A stretch of 64,000 nt of DNA from Thermoleophilaceae bacterium (GTDB lineage: Bacteria > Actinomycetota > Thermoleophilia > Solirubrobacterales > Thermoleophilaceae): contig JAICJV010000004.1 of NCBI GenBank assembly GCA_025928265.1, positions 1 through 64,000 of the forward strand, in the 5' to 3' direction. The translations under genes were made by a program, and so were the position numbers. The notes beneath the pieces were generated by a model. The model ran no database searches, was not told where the DNA came from, and saw nothing but the letters and a program-made list of their open reading frames with translations. Shown one piece after another: positions 1 through 8,388 of the stretch; the stretch's first letter is position 1, and each line of letters begins with the position of its first letter.

Positions 1-2
1 AG

Positions 3-494
3 GGCATCGAGGTGCACGAGACCAGCCGCGGCGGGCGCGTGACCTTCCACGGGCCCGGCCAGCTCGTCGGGTATCCGATCATGGCGATCGGCGACGTGGG
101 CGCGTACCTGCGCACGATGGAGTCGGCGATCATCGCCGCACTCGCCGACGAGGGCGTGGAGGCGCAGATCCGCGACGGCCTCACCGGCGTGTGGGTGGGC
201 GAGCGCAAGATCGGCTCGATCGGCCTGCACGTGTCCAAGGGCATCACGATGCACGGCTTCGCGGTGAACGTGGACAACGATCTCCAGCCGTTCGAGTGGG
301 TCGTCCCGTGCGGGATCGACGGGGTCCGGATGACGTCGCTCTACGTCGAGACGCAGCGCAGCGGCGGCATGTCGTGCTTCCGCAAGCGGATGGCGTGGCG
401 GTTCGCCCAGGCGTACGGGCTCCGGCAGCGGATCGTAAGCGTGACGAGACTCGTGGGCGAGCCGGAGCCGGCGCTATCGTCGGTGACCGGATGA
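3..494 (+). CDS. lipB: Octanoyltransferase LipB, 5' truncated by window edge
   Basis: ETSRGGRVTFHGPGQLVGYPI motif; stop overlaps lipA start (ATGA). Confidence 0.95.
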   Translation, partial: GIEVHETSRGGRVTFHGPGQLVGYPIMAIGDVGAYLRTMESAIIAALADEGVEAQIRDGLTGVWVGERKIGSIGLHVSKGITMHGFAVNVDNDLQPFEWVVPCGIDGVRMTSLYVETQRSGGMSCFRKRMAWRFAQAYGLRQRIVSVTRLVGEPEPALSSVTG

Positions 495-1432
495 GCACAC
501 GCTCGCGCGCGAACCCCGGCGGCGCCAAGGTCCTCGAGCTGATGGGACCGGAGGTCCGCCCCTACCGCGAGCGCAAGCCGCCGTGGTTCAAGGTCAAGAT
601 GCCGGGCTCGCCGCGCTACCTCGAGCTGAAGGAGCAGATCGAGGGCGACGGGCTGCACACGGTCTGCGAGGAGGCCGCGTGCCCGAACATCGGCGAGTGC
701 TGGGACTCCGGCACGGCCACGTTCATGATCCTCGGCGACACCTGCACCAGGCGGTGCGGCTTCTGCAACGTCAAGACGGGCAAGCCCACGTTCAACGACG
801 CGCTCGAGCCGCTGCGCGTGGCGCAGCGCGTGAAGCGGATGGGGCTGCGGATGGCCGTGATCACGTCGGTCGACCGCGACGATCTGCCCGACCTCGGCGC
901 CACCGCCTGGGTGGGCACGATCCGCTCGATCCGCAGGTTCGCGCCGGACTGCAAGATCGAGGTGCTCACGCCCGACTTCCAGGGTCAGGAGATGCCGCTC
1001 GCACGAGTCATTGCCGAGCGGCCCGACGTGTTCAACCACAACGTCGAGACGGTGCCGCGCCTCTACCCGCTCGCGCGCCGCGGCTCCAAGTTCCCGCGCT
1101 CGTGCCGCGTCCTCCAGAACGCCAAGGAGCTGGGCGGCGACGAGGTGGTCACGAAGTCGGGCCTGATGGTCGGGCTCGGCGAGACGAAGGACGAGCTGCT
1201 CGACACGTTCGCCGCGCTGCGCGAGCACGGCGTGCAGATCCTCACCGTCGGCCAGTACCTGCGGCCGACGGAACGCCACCTGCCGGTGGTGCGCTACTGG
1301 CACCCGGACGAGTTCGCCGAGCTGGAGACCGCCGCGTACGAGATGGGCTTCGAGTCCGTCGCCGCCGGCCCGCTGGTGCGCTCGAGCTACCACGCCGAGC
1401 AGACGCTGGACCAGGCCGCGGCAGCCGGATAG
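491..1432 (+). CDS. lipA: Lipoyl synthase LipA (radical SAM)
   Basis: CEEAACPNIGECW and CTRRCGFCNVKTGKP cluster motifs; ATG at 491 inside the longer ORF 191..1432. Confidence 0.97.
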   Translation: MSTRSRANPGGAKVLELMGPEVRPYRERKPPWFKVKMPGSPRYLELKEQIEGDGLHTVCEEAACPNIGECWDSGTATFMILGDTCTRRCGFCNVKTGKPTFNDALEPLRVAQRVKRMGLRMAVITSVDRDDLPDLGATAWVGTIRSIRRFAPDCKIEVLTPDFQGQEMPLARVIAERPDVFNHNVETVPRLYPLARRGSKFPRSCRVLQNAKELGGDEVVTKSGLMVGLGETKDELLDTFAALREHGVQILTVGQYLRPTERHLPVVRYWHPDEFAELETAAYEMGFESVAAGPLVRSSYHAEQTLDQAAAAG

Positions 1433-1465
1433 CCCGCCCGAACGCCTGAGTAATCTCCCGCCGGC

Positions 1466-2251
1466 TTGATCCCGCTGAAGGACAACATCCCGACGCGCAA
1501 TTTCCCGATCGTGACGATCGCGCTGGTCGTCGCGAACATCGTCGTGTTCATCTTCTTCCAGCAGGCGCTGTTCGGGCCGCACGGAGGGTTCAGCAGCAGC
1601 GGCGACCCGCAGAAGACGATCCATTACTCGTTCATCCCGTACGAGCTGAGTCACCCGGGCAAACAGTGCGACGCGACGCCAGAAGGCGGGGCCGTCTGCG
1701 AGGGGCAGCCGGGCGTGACGGGTCAAGCCCAGAAGCAGCCGCCCGTCTGGTTGACCATCTTCACGTCGATGTTCATGCACGGCGGCGTGATCCACATCGC
1801 CGGGAACATGCTGTTCCTGTGGATATTCGGCAACAACATCGAAGACGCCATGGGGCGCCTCAAATTCCTGCTGTTCTACCTCGTCGGCGGGGTGGTCGCC
1901 GCGTTGGCGCAGTTCGCGATTCACCCGGACGCGGCCGTCCCCACGCTCGGCGCATCCGGTGCCATCGCCGCGGTACTCGGCGGTTACGCGCTCCTGTATC
2001 CGAGAGCGAGGGTGGTCACCCTCATATTCATCGTGTTCTTCGTCACGGTCATCACGCTGCCTGCGTTGCTTGTGCTCGGCCTGTGGTTCCTGTTGCAGCT
2101 GCTCGACGCCTCGAGTCAATCCGTTGCGGGGGGAGGTGTGGCGTACTTCGCCCACATTGGCGGCTTCGTGTTCGGCCTGCTCACCGTCAAGCTGCTCGCG
2201 AGCAGATACGACCCGTACTACGACCGTCGCTCGCGGCTACCCGTGTATTAG
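1466..2251 (+). CDS. Rhomboid family intramembrane serine protease
   Basis: MHGGVIHIAGNMLFLWIFGNNIED and GASGAIAAVLGGY motifs, multiple TM segments; TTG start. Confidence 0.9.
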   Translation: MIPLKDNIPTRNFPIVTIALVVANIVVFIFFQQALFGPHGGFSSSGDPQKTIHYSFIPYELSHPGKQCDATPEGGAVCEGQPGVTGQAQKQPPVWLTIFTSMFMHGGVIHIAGNMLFLWIFGNNIEDAMGRLKFLLFYLVGGVVAALAQFAIHPDAAVPTLGASGAIAAVLGGYALLYPRARVVTLIFIVFFVTVITLPALLVLGLWFLLQLLDASSQSVAGGGVAYFAHIGGFVFGLLTVKLLASRYDPYYDRRSRLPVY

Positions 2252-2431
2252 ATGCCGGGCAGGAGGCTCGCGCTCACCGCGGCGCTCACGCTCATCGCGG
2301 TTCTCACCTTTCTCACGGTCGCGTTGATGGTGCAGGACGGCGTGAACGCCCGTACTGTTGTGTCGCTCCTCGTTCTGGCGCTGATCGGGTTCGGCGTCCT
2401 CGGAGCGTTGAATCAGCCGCCAGATGACTAG
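2252..2431 (+). CDS. Small two-TM membrane protein (59 aa), below the ORF-track cutoff
   Basis: ATG at 2252 immediately after the rhomboid stop; MPGRRLALTAALTLIAVLTFLTVALMVQDGVNARTVVSLLVLALIGFGVLGALNQPPDD*. Confidence 0.6.
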   Translation: MPGRRLALTAALTLIAVLTFLTVALMVQDGVNARTVVSLLVLALIGFGVLGALNQPPDD

Positions 2432-2450
2432 TCCGCTTCAGGGAGGCACC

Positions 2451-3422
2451 ATGCGCCGCCGCCGCCGCCGCGTTCCGCGCGGGCCGGTCCTGTTGCCCGT
2501 CCTCGCGGTGGTGGCCCTGGCGATCGTGCTCACGCTCGTGCTCGCGAGCGGCTCCACCGACAACACGGTGCCGCGAGCCGCGGTCAACGGACCGCCCGCC
2601 CTCAAGCATCGCGCGAACCAGCTCAAGCCGTCGAAGAACGCGCCGCCGCCGGGCATCGACCTGTTCGGCAACAAGCCGCTGCGCGTGCACTTCAAGCACC
2701 CGCCGCGCGCCGGCCTCGTGTTCGACGTCAAGACGGGCCAGGTGCTGTGGGCGCGCAACCCGATGAAGGTCCTCCCGATCGCGAGCCTCACGAAGATCAT
2801 GACCGCGATCCTCGTCGTGGAGGGCACGAAGCCGCACGATCGCGCGCGCGTGACGAAGGAGGCGCTGAGCTACACGGGCTCCGGCGTGGGCGTGCTTCCG
2901 AAGCGCAAGCTCGTTCCGGTCGAGGGCCTCCTCGCCGGCATGTTGATGCCGTCGGGCAACGACGCGGCCCTCGCGCTCGCCGACCACATGGCCGGCACCG
3001 ACCGCCGCTTCGTACGCCTGATGAACCAGCGGGCCAGGGCGATGAGCCTGGGCTGCACGCACTACGCCTCCGCCGACGGCATCGAGAACCGCAACCGCTC
3101 GTGCGCGGCCGACCTGGCGGCGCTCGCGCGCGTCGCGATCTCAAAGCCGCGGATCGCACGCATCGTCCGCCATCGCCAGCTGGTGGTGCGCTTCCCGATC
3201 AAGTCGGGCCACCTCTGGCTGAGCAGCACCAACCCTCTCCTGCAGATGGGCTATCCGGGCACGATCGGTCTGAAGACCGGCTCGACGAGTCACGCGGGCC
3301 ACTGTCTGGTGGCGATCGTCAAGCGCGGCAAGCGCGTCTACGGCGTGGTCCTGCTGCACTCGCCGGACACGGGCAAGCAGGCGAAGCAGCTCTTCGACCG
3401 CGCCTTCCGGCTTGGGATCTAG
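2451..3422 (+). CDS. Serine-type D-Ala-D-Ala carboxypeptidase (low-MW PBP)
   Basis: SLTK (SxxK), SGN and KTG motifs; RBS-like GGGAGG before ATG 2451; N-terminal signal/TM. Confidence 0.92.
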   Translation: MRRRRRRVPRGPVLLPVLAVVALAIVLTLVLASGSTDNTVPRAAVNGPPALKHRANQLKPSKNAPPPGIDLFGNKPLRVHFKHPPRAGLVFDVKTGQVLWARNPMKVLPIASLTKIMTAILVVEGTKPHDRARVTKEALSYTGSGVGVLPKRKLVPVEGLLAGMLMPSGNDAALALADHMAGTDRRFVRLMNQRARAMSLGCTHYASADGIENRNRSCAADLAALARVAISKPRIARIVRHRQLVVRFPIKSGHLWLSSTNPLLQMGYPGTIGLKTGSTSHAGHCLVAIVKRGKRVYGVVLLHSPDTGKQAKQLFDRAFRLGI

Positions 3423-3437
3423 AAGAGGGAAAGTGCC

Positions 3438-4088
3438 CTAGGACCCCGCCGGGAACTCAACGGTCTCGCAGTTGAAGACGCCGTCCTCGGTGGCGTCCAC
3501 GAACACGGTGTCCTCGCCGGGGCCGCAATCGATCGTGTCGGCGGCGCCGTTGCGCGCGTCGATCCTGTCGTCGCCGGCGCCGGCCCTGATCTGATCGGCG
3601 CCCGGCCCGGCGACGATGTGCTCGGACCCGCTGCCGCCGATGATCGTGTCGTGGCCCCGGCCGCCGAGCATGCGGTTGCTGCCGCTGCCGCCGTCGAGGG
3701 TGTCGTCGCCGGAACCGCCGTTCATGCTGTCGTTGCCGCCCGCCCCGAACAGTTTGTCGCGCCCCGAGCCGCCGTTCATGCGGTCGCTCCCCGCCCCGCC
3801 GAAGAGCCGGTCGTTGCCGGGACCGCCGAGCAGGTGGTCGCGGCCCGCCTGGCCGAACAGCAGATCGTTCCCGGAGTCGCCCGCGAGGACGTCGTTGCCC
3901 TGCGCTCCGTAGATCCGGTCGCGGCCGCCGCGGCCGATCAGCCGGTCGTTGCCCTGGCGGCCGTAGATCGTGTCGCGGTGCGAGGTGCCCACGAGCCGCT
4001 CCTTGTGCTTCGTCCCGACGATCGTCGCCGCCTCGGCGCCGCACGCCAGCAGCGCGGCCAGAGCCAGCGCCACCAGCGCGAGCCTCAC
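3438..4088 (-). CDS. Calcium-binding RTX-like repeat protein, secreted
   Basis: Repeated GGxGxDxLxG/GGSGDD nonapeptides after a signal peptide (VRLALVALALAALLACGAEA); GTG start overlaps upstream TGA. Confidence 0.85.
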   Translation of the reverse strand: MRLALVALALAALLACGAEAATIVGTKHKERLVGTSHRDTIYGRQGNDRLIGRGGRDRIYGAQGNDVLAGDSGNDLLFGQAGRDHLLGGPGNDRLFGGAGSDRMNGGSGRDKLFGAGGNDSMNGGSGDDTLDGGSGSNRMLGGRGHDTIIGGSGSEHIVAGPGADQIRAGAGDDRIDARNGAADTIDCGPGEDTVFVDATEDGVFNCETVEFPAGS

Positions 4089-5585
4089 TTGCGGGCCTCG
4101 ATGGCCGAGACGATCTTGTGCGGGTGGCGGAACAGCCGCGACGGCGTCGCCTTGCGGTACTTGAAGTGGAGCCGGTCGAGGTAGCCCGACTTGAGCAGCG
4201 CCGTCATGTCGTGCTCGTGGGGGCGTTGGGGCCCGGCGCCGGGCTTCAACAGTCCGGGCGCCTGATTCGGGCACTGTGCGCTCACCACGTTCGGCGGGTC
4301 GGGCAGCGACGGCGGGTCGAGCCGCGGCTTCGACTTCCAGTCGAACGAGTGACCGATGTTCTGCGCGTACGCGTCGCGGCGGGTGAGGGGCGGCAGGCCG
4401 AAGCGGTACTCGATCAGCTTGAGGATCGACTCGAATCCGAACACGCTGTGCGAGACGTGGCCGCGCCGCACGTAGGGCGAGACCGCGACCGCCGGGATCC
4501 GGAAGCCCATCTGCCCGAAGTCCGTGTTGATGTCGCGCGTCGAGCGGATGTCCGGCACGCGCGGCGGGCGGACGTGGTCGAAGAAGCCGCCCCACTCGTC
4601 GTAGACGATGAACAGCGCGCCGCGCTTCCACTGCGGCGACTCCATGAACGCGTGCACCACGTCCGCCATGAACGCCTGCCCGGTGCGGATGTCGCCGTGC
4701 GGATGCTCGTCGCCCGAGGTGCCGCCCCCCTCGTTGGCGAACGCCGGGTCCACGAACGACACTTGCGGCAGCGTGCCGGCCGCGCAGCGCTCGTAGTACT
4801 CCTGGACCTGTCCGGAGCGCGCCAGTCCCGGCACACCCCACAGCGCCGAGACCGGGATGTCGCTGTAGAAGTAGCGCGCGGAGACGCCGTGCTTCGCGCA
4901 GTTGGCGAAGATCGTGGTGTCCGGGAAGCCCTGCCCCTGGGTCGTGCCGGGCGGGAAGCTGTTGTCGGTCTTCCCGTACGACTGCCCGGAGTGCATGTAC
5001 TCGCGGTTCGGGAACGTGGACCCGAGCAGCGAGCAGAAGAAGCGGTCGTAGGTGGTGAACGCCTGTGCCGCGTGGCCGATGAACGGCAGGTCCTCGTCCG
5101 TGTAGTAGCTGATCGAGAACTCGTCGTTGTCGCCCGAGCGGAGGAAGCCGTCCATCGCGCCGCCGTCGAGCTGCTCGCGGCCGCCGTCCCATGAGTGGTC
5201 GGGATCGGGGTGCGCGCAGCCCTGGAAGTCGGGCGCCATCCGGATCGTCTCGTGCACGAGGCCCTGACGGTCGGTGAAGGTGAGGCCGGCCTGGCGGCCG
5301 TCGACGCCCGGCATCCAGCCGAGGTAGTGGTCGAACGACCGGTTCTCCATCATCAGCACCACGAAGGTGTCGATCGGGAGGTTGCGCCTCCCCGGGATTG
5401 CCGCACGCCGCTGCCGGCGCGCCGCCTCCGCGACGAGCGTGTCGGGATCGAGCAGCGTGCCCATGGTCGCGGCCAGCCCCGCGCCGACGGCCACGCGCTG
5501 CAGGAAGTCCCGCCTGCGCAGGGCCTCGTCGGGAGCCTCGAATGCGAGTCGCTCGGCGAACTCCGGATCGCGAAGGTCGCTCACG
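4085..5585 (-). CDS. Phosphoesterase / phospholipase C family protein
   Basis: FVVLMMENRSFDHYLGWMPGVDG motif; Tat-like RRDFLQRVAVGAG leader; ORF reaches 5638 but GTG near 5585 is a likelier start. Confidence 0.88.
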
Positions 5586-5663
5586 GTGCGCACGCTACTC
5601 AGCGGCGGCGCGCGATGTGCCAATTCACCGTGAAGCACGCTTCAGTCACCCGTCCGGAGGCCG

Positions 5664-8189
5664 ATGACTCGTATGAGACGCCCGCACGGTCGGGCGCTTC
5701 CGCGACCCGCGATGTTCATCACCCTCCACCGCATCAAGCTCCTCGCCACCGCCACGACCGCCGTCGCGGCGCTCGCGTGCGCGCCTGCACATGCGGCGCT
5801 GCCGCAGCTCTCGGGCTCGCTCGACCTCGCGACGCCCGCTCCGAACGCGGTGGTGGACGGCGCCGTGCGCTCGGACGGGTCCGCGCAGGTGGTGGCCGAC
5901 GCCGGCGACGTGAACGGGGACGGGCTCGAGGACGCGATCGTGGGGGCGCCGTACGCGGACCCGAACGGACGCCGCGACGCGGGCACCGCCTACGTCGTCT
6001 TCGGCCGCGCCGACGGCCAGTCGATCGACCTGGCCAGGCTCGGCACGGGCGGTTTCCGGATCGACGGCGCGCAGCAGGGGGATCATCTCGGCTGGTCGGC
6101 GGCTGGTGCGGGCGACGTGAACGGCGACGGCCTCGATGACGTGGTGGTGGGCGCCCGCGACGCCGACAACAACGGCCGCAACACATCCGGCTCCGCCTAC
6201 GTGATCTTCGGCCGCCGGTCGACGGGCACCGTCGATACGCGCAACCTCGGCGCGAACGGCTTCCGCATCGACGGCCCGACCGGTAGCCGGCTGGGGACTG
6301 CGGTCGCGGGCGGACGCGACGTGGACGGCGACGGCCGTCCCGACGTGATCGTCGGAGCGCCCAACGCCGACCGCAACGGCCGCACGAACTCCGGCTCGGC
6401 GTTCGTGATCTTCGGGACCGCGTCGACGGCGACGGTCGACACCAACGCGCTCGGTCCCGCGGGATACGCGATCGACGGCGCCGCCGCGGGCGATCAGCTC
6501 CAGTCGGTGGCGCTCACGAGCGACCTGACGGGCGACGGCCGGGCCGACACGCTGATCGGCGCGCCGTCCGCTGATCCCGCCGGGCGACAGGACGCCGGCA
6601 CCGCATACGTCGTGCCGGGCCAGTCCGCGTCGAACGCGGTCGATCTCGCGATGCCGGGTTCCGCGAGCTACGTGGCGGAGGGCGCGGTCGCCTATGACGG
6701 CGCGGGCGCGTCCGTCGCGCAGGGCGGCGACCTCGACGGCAGCGGCACGCCGGACCTGCTGGTGGGCGCCCCGTGGGCGAGCAACAACGATCGCTGGGCG
6801 TCGGGATCGGTGTACGTCCTGCTCGCACCCGCCGCGGGCGGCACCCACGACCTGGGCGCGCTCGACGCGACCTGGCGCATCGACGGCGCGGCCGCCGGTG
6901 ACGGCGCCGGCTACGCGATCGCCGGCGGCGGCGACCTGAATGCCGATCACCGCGCCGACCTCGTGGTGGGCAGCCCGTACGCCGACTCGCGCGGCCGCTC
7001 CGACAACGGCTCGGTGCGTGTGCTCTACGGCGGGGGCTTCGGCGGGATCGTGGACCTCGCCTCCACGAGTGCCCCCGGCTTCCGCGCCGACGGCGCGGCG
7101 AGCTACGACAACGTGGGCATCACGGCCGCGTTCAGCTCCGACGCCAACGGCGACGGCTGGCCCGACCTGCTCGCCGGCGCGTGGGGCAGCGACCACAACT
7201 GGCGTGGCAACTCCGGTGCCGCGTACTACCTCTGGGGCTGGGGCCCGCCGAACCTCGAGTACCCCGGCGCGGCCGCCACGACCGTCGGACAGCCGATCGC
7301 GCCGCTCGCGCCCGAGGCCATCCGGCGCACCGGTCTCGTGAGCTTCTCCGTCTCGCCGCCATTGCCGAGCGGGCTCACGCTCAACGGCAGCACCGGCGTG
7401 ATCTCGGGTTCGCCGTCGATCATCGTCGAGCAGCCGAGCACCTACACGCTCACGATGACCGATTTCGCGCACTCGGTCAGCGTGCCGGTCACGCTGCGGG
7501 TGGCCCCGCTCCCGGGCCCGTGCGCGAACGTGCGAGACGGCGGCGGCGCGGCCGACAAGATCGTGGGCACGAGCGGCGGCGACAAGATCGCCGCGGGCGC
7601 GGGAAGCGACACGATCGACGGGCTCTCCGGTGACGACTGCGAGTACGGCGACGGCGACGTGGACACGCTCAGCGGCGGCGACGGCAACGACCAGTTGCAC
7701 GGCGGCCTCGAGCACGACTCGCTCGACGGTGGCAGCGGCAACGACTACCTCTTCGGCGACGACGGGCAGGACAGCATCACGGGCGACACCGGGGCCGACC
7801 ACATCTACGGCGGTGCCGGCTTCGACGAGATCGACGCGGGCGACGGCAACGATCGCGTCTACGGCGACGGCGACTCCGACGCGATCTCCGGGGGCGGGGG
7901 CAACGACCGGCTGAACGGCGGTGCCATGGCCGACAAGATCGTGGGCGGCGCCGGCAGGGACGTGCTGATCGGCGGGTCCGGGAACGACATCATCGTGGAC
8001 AGCTCGGGGGCGAACCGCATCGATGCGGGGCCGGGCGCCGACTCGATCAACGTCCACAACGGCGCGCGCGACGTCGTGCGCTGCGGCCGCGGGCGCGATC
8101 GCGTGCGCGCCGATCGTCGCGACAAGCTCATCGGCTGCGAGAAGGTCATCCGCGTTCGAGCCGCGAAAAAGAAGCGCAGGCGTGGCTAA
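5664..8189 (+). CDS. FG-GAP repeat (integrin alpha-like beta-propeller) protein with Ig-like domain and C-terminal RTX repeats
   Basis: Repeated GDVNGDGLDDVVVGA...GSAYVIFG; PPLPSGLTLNGSTGVISGSP (putative Ig); GGDGNDQLHGG repeats. Confidence 0.9.
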   Translation: MTRMRRPHGRALPRPAMFITLHRIKLLATATTAVAALACAPAHAALPQLSGSLDLATPAPNAVVDGAVRSDGSAQVVADAGDVNGDGLEDAIVGAPYADPNGRRDAGTAYVVFGRADGQSIDLARLGTGGFRIDGAQQGDHLGWSAAGAGDVNGDGLDDVVVGARDADNNGRNTSGSAYVIFGRRSTGTVDTRNLGANGFRIDGPTGSRLGTAVAGGRDVDGDGRPDVIVGAPNADRNGRTNSGSAFVIFGTASTATVDTNALGPAGYAIDGAAAGDQLQSVALTSDLTGDGRADTLIGAPSADPAGRQDAGTAYVVPGQSASNAVDLAMPGSASYVAEGAVAYDGAGASVAQGGDLDGSGTPDLLVGAPWASNNDRWASGSVYVLLAPAAGGTHDLGALDATWRIDGAAAGDGAGYAIAGGGDLNADHRADLVVGSPYADSRGRSDNGSVRVLYGGGFGGIVDLASTSAPGFRADGAASYDNVGITAAFSSDANGDGWPDLLAGAWGSDHNWRGNSGAAYYLWGWGPPNLEYPGAAATTVGQPIAPLAPEAIRRTGLVSFSVSPPLPSGLTLNGSTGVISGSPSIIVEQPSTYTLTMTDFAHSVSVPVTLRVAPLPGPCANVRDGGGAADKIVGTSGGDKIAAGAGSDTIDGLSGDDCEYGDGDVDTLSGGDGNDQLHGGLEHDSLDGGSGNDYLFGDDGQDSITGDTGADHIYGGAGFDEIDAGDGNDRVYGDGDSDAISGGGGNDRLNGGAMADKIVGGAGRDVLIGGSGNDIIVDSSGANRIDAGPGADSINVHNGARDVVRCGRGRDRVRADRRDKLIGCEKVIRVRAAKKKRRRG

Positions 8190-8388
8190 GTACGACGAAC
8201 AGGTGGCGCGGGCGCTCGCGGGCGCTCACAACACAGCGCGCGTGGCGCACAACACGCCGGACTACGTGCGCGTGGCGGCCGGGATCGGCAGCGGCTTCGT
8301 CTGGGCGCTGCTCGATCTGGCGGACGCCATCCGCACGCACGGCAGCGGGCCGTACAGCGGCGAGCGGCTGCCGGACCGCAGGAGCTAA
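8182..8388 (+). CDS. Hypothetical protein (68 aa)
   Basis: GTG start overlaps previous gene; ends tail-to-tail with the 8385 gene; VAKYDEQVARALAGAHNTARVAHNTPDYVRV. Confidence 0.55.
   Translation: MAKYDEQVARALAGAHNTARVAHNTPDYVRVAAGIGSGFVWALLDLADAIRTHGSGPYSGERLPDRRS

Noticed and set aside
341-2155. 604-aa minus-strand ORF over lipA/rhomboid
   Set aside because: Antisense shadow ORF caused by high GC; Arg/His-rich composition, opposite to well supported genes
3450-4050. Possible DNA satellite/CRISPR
   Set aside because: Periodicity is explained by RTX nonapeptide coding repeats
5646-8057. 803-aa minus-strand ORF opposite the FG-GAP gene
   Set aside because: Shadow ORF with repetitive composition mirroring the FG-GAP/RTX repeats
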